Of a stretch of 16,839 nt of DNA, positions 13,931-16,839 are shown in pieces. Source of the DNA: Chloroflexota bacterium (lineage in GTDB: Bacteria; Chloroflexota; Anaerolineae; Anaerolineales; Villigracilaceae); NCBI GenBank assembly GCA_021796155.1, contig JAJYOO010000017.1, positions 1 to 16,839 on the forward strand, written 5' to 3'. The notes under the pieces are model-generated. The model made no database searches and was not told the origin of the DNA. It saw nothing but the letters and a program-made list of their open reading frames with translations. Both the position numbers and the translations under genes were made by a program. The stretch's first letter is position 1; each line of letters starts with the position of its first letter.

Positions 13931-14524
13931 CTACGGCATGCAGGAGCCATCATCCACAGTAGCGTTCGGGTTGTAATTTGCCGCGCCTGGCATGGTGCAA
14001 CCGTAAACCAGTAGAGGCCCATATTTACAAGAGCCATCATCCACAGTAGCGTTCGGGTTGTAATTTGCCGCGCCTGGCATGGTGCAACCGTAAACCAGTG
14101 GATGCCCATACTTACAAGAGCCATCATCCGCGGTTGCATTCGGGTTGTAATTCGACGCGCCCGGAATGGTGCAGCCATAAACCAATGGATGTCCATATTT
14201 ACAAGAGCCATCATCCACGGTTGCATTCGGGTTGTAATTTGCCGCGCCCGGAATGGTGCAGCCGGCAACCACTTGAGTCGCAGATTTACAGGAGCCATCG
14301 TCTTCCGTTGCATTCGGGTTGTAGTTCGCCACACCTGGATTGGTACAGCCATACACCGTCACTACACAGCTTGGATATGTCCCTGAATAACCTGGAGGGC
14401 ATTGTGCAGCTACTATCGCCAATGTATTATTGTTTGTTCGCGCATTCATTGGGAATGCCAGTGACAGCATCAACGGGAACAGGATCACTACCGATAAGAG
14501 AGGCAGCTTATCATTGCTCTTCAT
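13931..14524 (-). CDS. Secreted Cys-rich protein with five 29-residue repeats
   Basis: 197-residue exported protein. A signal peptide (hydrophobic about 8-25, possible cleavage before NARTNNN) precedes a short Cys-containing segment (QCPPGYSGTYPSC) and five tandem 29-residue repeats beginning at Gly 59, 88, 117, 146 and 175. Each repeat reads GCTxPGxxNYNPNATxDDGSC, with two cysteines per unit likely to form a disulfide and an acidic NPNAT-x-DDGS loop that could bind calcium. The motif is widespread in secreted proteins of Bacteroidota and others, usually with no known role; adhesion or matrix function is an inference. The ATG at 14524 is chosen because AAAGGAGAG lies upstream and the signal peptide starts there. 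A TTGACG/TAAAGT promoter lies 130-160 bp upstream. Confidence 0.85.
   Translation of the reverse strand: MKSNDKLPLLSVVILFPLMLSLAFPMNARTNNNTLAIVAAQCPPGYSGTYPSCVVTVYGCTNPGVANYNPNATEDDGSCKSATQVVAGCTIPGAANYNPNATVDDGSCKYGHPLVYGCTIPGASNYNPNATADDGSCKYGHPLVYGCTMPGAANYNPNATVDDGSCKYGPLLVYGCTMPGAANYNPNATVDDGSCMP
13944..14378 (-). repeat. Five tandem 87-bp coding repeats
   Basis: Units begin at 13944, 14031, 14118, 14205 and 14292, exactly 87 bp apart on the plus strand (gagccat marks each start). The first two in plus-strand order, which encode the C-terminal repeats, differ at only about three positions. Units further from the stop codon are increasingly diverged, and the unit at 14292 is the most different. 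The period is a multiple of three, so changes in copy number keep the frame. Confidence 0.93.
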
Positions 14525-14655
14525 AACGCACTCTCCTTTTGTGTTGTTGAGAATCAACTTCGATGGGATGGGTAACCCTTTCATGTTTCCATCCATCAAA
14601 GCATCCGCTGTTATGCAGGCTTGGCAATTACCTGCAATTCTGTTGGCTGCTTGTC

Positions 14656-14684
14656 ACTTTAGCATTTCCCATTCTGACCGTCAA
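14656..14684 (-). promoter_or_regulatory. Sigma-70-type promoter for the Cys-rich protein
   Basis: On the minus strand, TTGACG (14684-14679) is followed after exactly 17 bp by TAAAGT (14661-14656). The predicted start near 14649 leaves a leader of about 125 nt. That leader holds three local inverted repeats: 14614-14636 (6-bp arms), 14562-14597 (about 9 bp with a bulge) and 14546-14558 (5-bp arms, close to the ribosome binding site). Confidence 0.6.
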
Positions 14685-14688
14685 TAGG

Positions 14689-14713
14689 GTCACCGCAGTA
14701 TTGTCACAGTATT
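14689..14713 (-). promoter_or_regulatory. Direct repeats next to the -35 box
   Basis: Read on the minus strand, AATACTGTGAC (14713-14703) and AATACTGCGGTGAC (14702-14689) are adjacent copies of one element, the second with a 3-nt insertion. Only 4 bp separate them from the TTGACG -35 box, the usual place for an activator that touches RNA polymerase. No regulator is identified. Confidence 0.4.
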
Positions 14714-14750
14714 TGTAAATGCGGCTCGACTCAAAGGTGTGGAGTCACAA

Positions 14751-14796
14751 AGAAAAACAAAATCTTTGCGTTGGGTCTTTGACTACAGTCCCCAAC
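14751..14796 (-). terminator. Probable terminator after the C39-like peptidase gene
   Basis: On the minus strand, GTTGGG (14796-14791) pairs with CCCAAC (14775-14770), with an inner GACT/AGTC pair. Then follows a T-rich run (ttttgtttttcttt, about 14763-14750). The hairpin is imperfect but the T-tract is clear. The rest of the 299-bp gap between 14524 and 14824 holds the promoter and leader described above; I see no gene in it. Confidence 0.5.
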
Positions 14797-14823
14797 CAAA
14801 GTGGCGCGTTGAATCACCTAAAG

Positions 14824-15474
14824 TCAGGGAGAAGAAATTATCATCCACCAGCCGCGGCCGCCGGGATCGCCGTTATTTTGCCAGGCGTTCCAAACGCCCT
14901 CGCCGCCCAGCCAATAGCCCCAACGGTTTGTGCCAGTCAACGGATCGTTGAAATAGATTTTCGTCCAGTTGGGATTCTTATCAATCGAGACGCCCGTGAC
15001 AACGACAAAGTGCGCGCTGGATTGTGGATCATACAGCCGGGAAATAATATCTATGATGACCGGCTCGCCATTGGTCAAGCTTTGGATCAGGAATGCGAAC
15101 GCGTCGTCAGCGTTATCCACACTGCCAGTTGAAACGGTATCCGCAAAATGTCCCGCGATGATCGCCATGTCTTCCGGACTGGTAAACGGCATCCGGCGTC
15201 CGGTGTAATATCCATGCGAGGCAGCAAAGTCAATCACATCTGTTTCACTGACCTGTGCTTCGGGATAGGCATAGTTGTAAGCCATGACAATAACGGCTTC
15301 GCCGCAGGATGTATATTCTGATTGCAGGACTGTCATCACAGGCAAATTCAATTTTCCCTGTTGAAGCTGCCACGTCCAATAGTCATCCGGCATTGAAGTG
15401 AAACCAGAGGACAGTAACGCGCCAATACAAATCAGACTAAAAATGAGCAGGCGCGTTGAAAAGGAACGCTTCAT
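14824..15474 (-). CDS. Secreted C39-like papain-fold cysteine peptidase
   Basis: 216-residue exported protein. A signal peptide (hydrophobic about 9-26, LLIFSLICIGALLSSGF) precedes a Peptidase_C39_2-like domain. The catalytic set is visible: Gln51 in LQSEYTSCGEA as oxyanion-hole candidate, nucleophile Cys57, His155 in SSAHFVVVTGV, and Asp177 in YFNDPLTG. Related secreted domains of unknown specificity are common in Gram-positive-like bacteria and Chloroflexota; whether this one cleaves peptides is not shown. The closing GGRGWWMIISSP is typical of the last strand. The ATG at 15474 starts 8 nt after the stop of the DUF4404-like gene; a TTG at 15486 overlapping that stop is an alternative. The two genes are probably co-transcribed. 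Confidence 0.8.
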   Translation of the reverse strand: MKRSFSTRLLIFSLICIGALLSSGFTSMPDDYWTWQLQQGKLNLPVMTVLQSEYTSCGEAVIVMAYNYAYPEAQVSETDVIDFAASHGYYTGRRMPFTSPEDMAIIAGHFADTVSTGSVDNADDAFAFLIQSLTNGEPVIIDIISRLYDPQSSAHFVVVTGVSIDKNPNWTKIYFNDPLTGTNRWGYWLGGEGVWNAWQNNGDPGGRGWWMIISSP

Positions 15475-15482
15475 GATCGAGA

Positions 15483-15755
15483 TCAAATTCCCGCGTTGTT
15501 GAGTGCGTTCAACAAATCGGACAACGCAGCGGTCAGCGTGGGGTGGGAAACTTCGAAATGGCTGATGGCATCTTCGAGATTTCGCGCCAGACTCGACTTG
15601 GGCTTGAGTGATGCACCCTCGGTCCGCGCCAGCAATTCGCTGATATCCGCATTGACGTGACGCAGAAGTTCCCGGCCCTGATCGTCAATCTTTCCAGTCT
15701 GCTCGATCTCGGCATGAAGTTGTTCAAGAAGTTTGCGAAACTCTTTATTGTCCAT
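15483..15755 (-). CDS. DUF4404-like small helical protein
   Basis: 90-residue soluble protein, mostly helical, that matches DUF4404 in style: MDNKEFRKLLEQLHAEIEQ at the start, DDQGRELLRHVNADISELL in the middle and a last amphipathic region HPTLTAALSDLLNALNNAGI. The conserved L-x-x-L-H-x-E-(I/L) helix, the acidic D-D-x-x-R-x-L-L-R turn and the D-I-x-x-L-L segment support the call. Function is unknown. The ATG at 15755 is chosen because GGAGG lies about 10 nt upstream and family members start at this point; an in-frame extension to 15860 is unsupported. It is divergent from the hydrolase at 15901 and lies just upstream of the C39-like peptidase gene. Confidence 0.78.
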   Translation of the reverse strand: MDNKEFRKLLEQLHAEIEQTGKIDDQGRELLRHVNADISELLARTEGASLKPKSSLARNLEDAISHFEVSHPTLTAALSDLLNALNNAGI

Positions 15756-15775
15756 GGCAAACATCCTCCATCCAT

Positions 15776-15781
15776 ATTTTA
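15776..15781 (-). promoter_or_regulatory. Possible -10 box for the DUF4404/peptidase genes
   Basis: TAAAAT on the minus strand (15781-15776), 20 nt before the ATG at 15755, within tgTAAAATatgg. No good -35 box is present. The 145-bp divergent region up to 15900 shows no other clear signal. Confidence 0.35.
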
Positions 15782-15900
15782 CAACTTTTTGGCCCTGCCC
15801 CACTCCCCACAAATCTAAATGGAATTGGGGAAGGCTTTGGATGGGCCAAGGATGTCTCATTTCGCGCTTGCAAGGCGTTTAAAAAGTATGGAGATTCAAC

Positions 15901-16839
15901 ATGCTGATTAAAGTGACACGGATCATTCTTCAAGGCTGCGGACTCATCATTCTATCCGGCGTTGTACTGGTGATCGCGCTCGGTGGATATCTGATCTTCG
16001 CACACAACCAACCGGTGACACTTCCGACTCCAACCGGGACGTATAGCGTCGGACGAATTGAATACGATTGGATCGACAACAGCCGCGTTGATCCGCTTTC
16101 GGATAACGCGGACGAAAAACGTGAACTTGTCGTCTGGGCTTGGTATCCGGCGACCGTTACTCAAGCAGATGCAACTGTTCCGTATCTTCCGCCCGATTGG
16201 GTTGCCGCGCGCAATAAAGACCAGGGAACGTTGGGCGGAATCCTCGAAAGCAAATTTTCATCCATCCATACACATTCATTTGCAAACGTTCCATTGGCGG
16301 GGACGCAAAGCGCATATCCGGTAATTATCACGGAACCCGGCATGGGACCGATCCCAACAGATTACACGGTATATGTAGAGAATCTGGCGAGCCACGGTTA
16401 TATTGTTTTTGCCATCAACCCGACATATACGTCGAACGTGATTGTCTTTCCCGATGGCCGCATCGCTCTGCGCTCGGACAAAGGGACGATTCCCGATCAA
16501 GCAACCGCCGCCGAAGCAGATGCGGACGCGGGTCGCATCGGCAAAGTCTGGACACAGGATGTTTTGTTCGTGATGGATAAACTTCAAAACATCAACGCAG
16601 ACTCGTCGAATTTTTTATACAACAAACTTGACATTTCACACATTGGCGTCTTCGGACATTCATTCGGCGGCGCGACCGCGGCTGCCGTCTGCGAAACAGA
16701 TCCGCGCTGCAAAGCCGGTGCGGATTTAGATGGTACGTTGTTTACTTATCAAGCCGGTGCGACGCTGCAAGCGCCTTTTATGTTCATGATAGAAGATCAT
16801 TGCGGCAAGGACTGCGACGTACTCCAGCAGGCATATTCC
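15901..16839 (+). CDS. Membrane-anchored alpha/beta hydrolase, PAF-acetylhydrolase-like, 3' end missing
   Basis: The open frame runs 313 codons from the ATG at 15901 to the right edge without a stop. A hydrophobic N-terminal helix (about 10-34) anchors or exports the protein; a short TPTP segment (residue 43 on) follows. The rest is an alpha/beta hydrolase resembling plasma/type-II PAF acetylhydrolases: VVWAWYPAT early, EPGMGPIPTDYTVYVENLAS before the nucleophile, GHSFGGATA with Ser254 in GxSxG, and KAGADLDGTLF with Asp277 as the likely acid. The catalytic His would lie beyond the window. Such enzymes hydrolyse short acyl esters of phospholipids; the substrate here is not known. GGAG lies 7 nt before the ATG. 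Cysteines in ETDPRCKAG and HCGKDCDV could be disulfide-bonded. Confidence 0.87.
   Translation, partial: MLIKVTRIILQGCGLIILSGVVLVIALGGYLIFAHNQPVTLPTPTGTYSVGRIEYDWIDNSRVDPLSDNADEKRELVVWAWYPATVTQADATVPYLPPDWVAARNKDQGTLGGILESKFSSIHTHSFANVPLAGTQSAYPVIITEPGMGPIPTDYTVYVENLASHGYIVFAINPTYTSNVIVFPDGRIALRSDKGTIPDQATAAEADADAGRIGKVWTQDVLFVMDKLQNINADSSNFLYNKLDISHIGVFGHSFGGATAAAVCETDPRCKAGADLDGTLFTYQAGATLQAPFMFMIEDHCGKDCDVLQQAYS

Noticed and set aside
13944..14378. CRISPR array
   Set aside because: Units are contiguous 87-bp coding repeats with no unique spacers between short repeats.
13909..14599. Long open frames in other phases over the 87-bp repeats, on both strands
   Set aside because: They arise because a repeat period divisible by three keeps any stop-free phase open. 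Only the minus-strand frame at 13931-14524 has a signal peptide, a ribosome binding site and the known Cys-rich repeat motif.

Overview
This is a chromosomal window of about 16.8 kb with moderate GC content and tightly packed genes. I see no rRNA, tRNA, CRISPR array, transposase, integrase or phage gene. Several features together suggest an Anaerolineae-like member of the Chloroflexota. These are secreted or membrane-anchored proteins with Thr/Pro linkers (TPTPxP type), an NBR1-type Ig-like domain protein, an E-Z HEAT-repeat protein, and promoters whose -10 box lies about 6 nt from the start codon. The taxonomy is an inference from protein style; no marker gene is present.

Layout, left to right. 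Positions 1-1173 hold a processive family-2 glycosyltransferase cut by the left edge, followed by a HEAT-repeat protein (1201-2340) ending at a bidirectional terminator. On the minus strand are a small single-pass membrane protein (2374-2601) and a YdjA-like nitroreductase (2720-3277). Divergent from the nitroreductase is a histone-deacetylase/acetylpolyamine-amidohydrolase-like enzyme (3360-4406) that overlaps, by ATGA, a DUF6056-like polytopic membrane protein (4403-5827). A convergent minus-strand run reads, in transcription order, deoxynucleoside kinase (8295-7654), membrane-anchored unknown (7636-7118) and cNMP-binding/PP2C phosphatase (7082-5844). Divergent from the kinase is a plus-strand pair: a four-helix membrane protein (8375-8788) and a SpoIIAA-like STAS protein (8802-9164).

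From about 9.3 kb to the end the window is rich in cell-envelope and exported proteins: an NBR1-type Ig-like protein (9379-10014), a membrane-anchored cyclophilin (10066-10800), a GlsB/YeaQ-type membrane protein (10909-11163), a small helical protein on the minus strand (11239-11496), two surface proteins with Thr/Pro linkers (11616-12200 and 12383-13246), a SRPBCC-fold protein (13379-13831), a secreted Cys-rich tandem-repeat protein (13931-14524, minus), a secreted C39-like cysteine peptidase (14824-15474, minus), a DUF4404-like protein (15483-15755, minus) and the start of a membrane-anchored PAF-acetylhydrolase-like hydrolase (15901 to the right edge).

Nothing here is a clear new multi-gene system. 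The observations most worth following are the 87-bp tandem repeats of the Cys-rich protein, which grade from near-identical to diverged; the paired direct repeats just upstream of a good promoter for that gene; the probably leaderless promoters, one with a hairpin over its start codon; and the operon joining a deoxynucleoside kinase to a cNMP-gated PP2C phosphatase.
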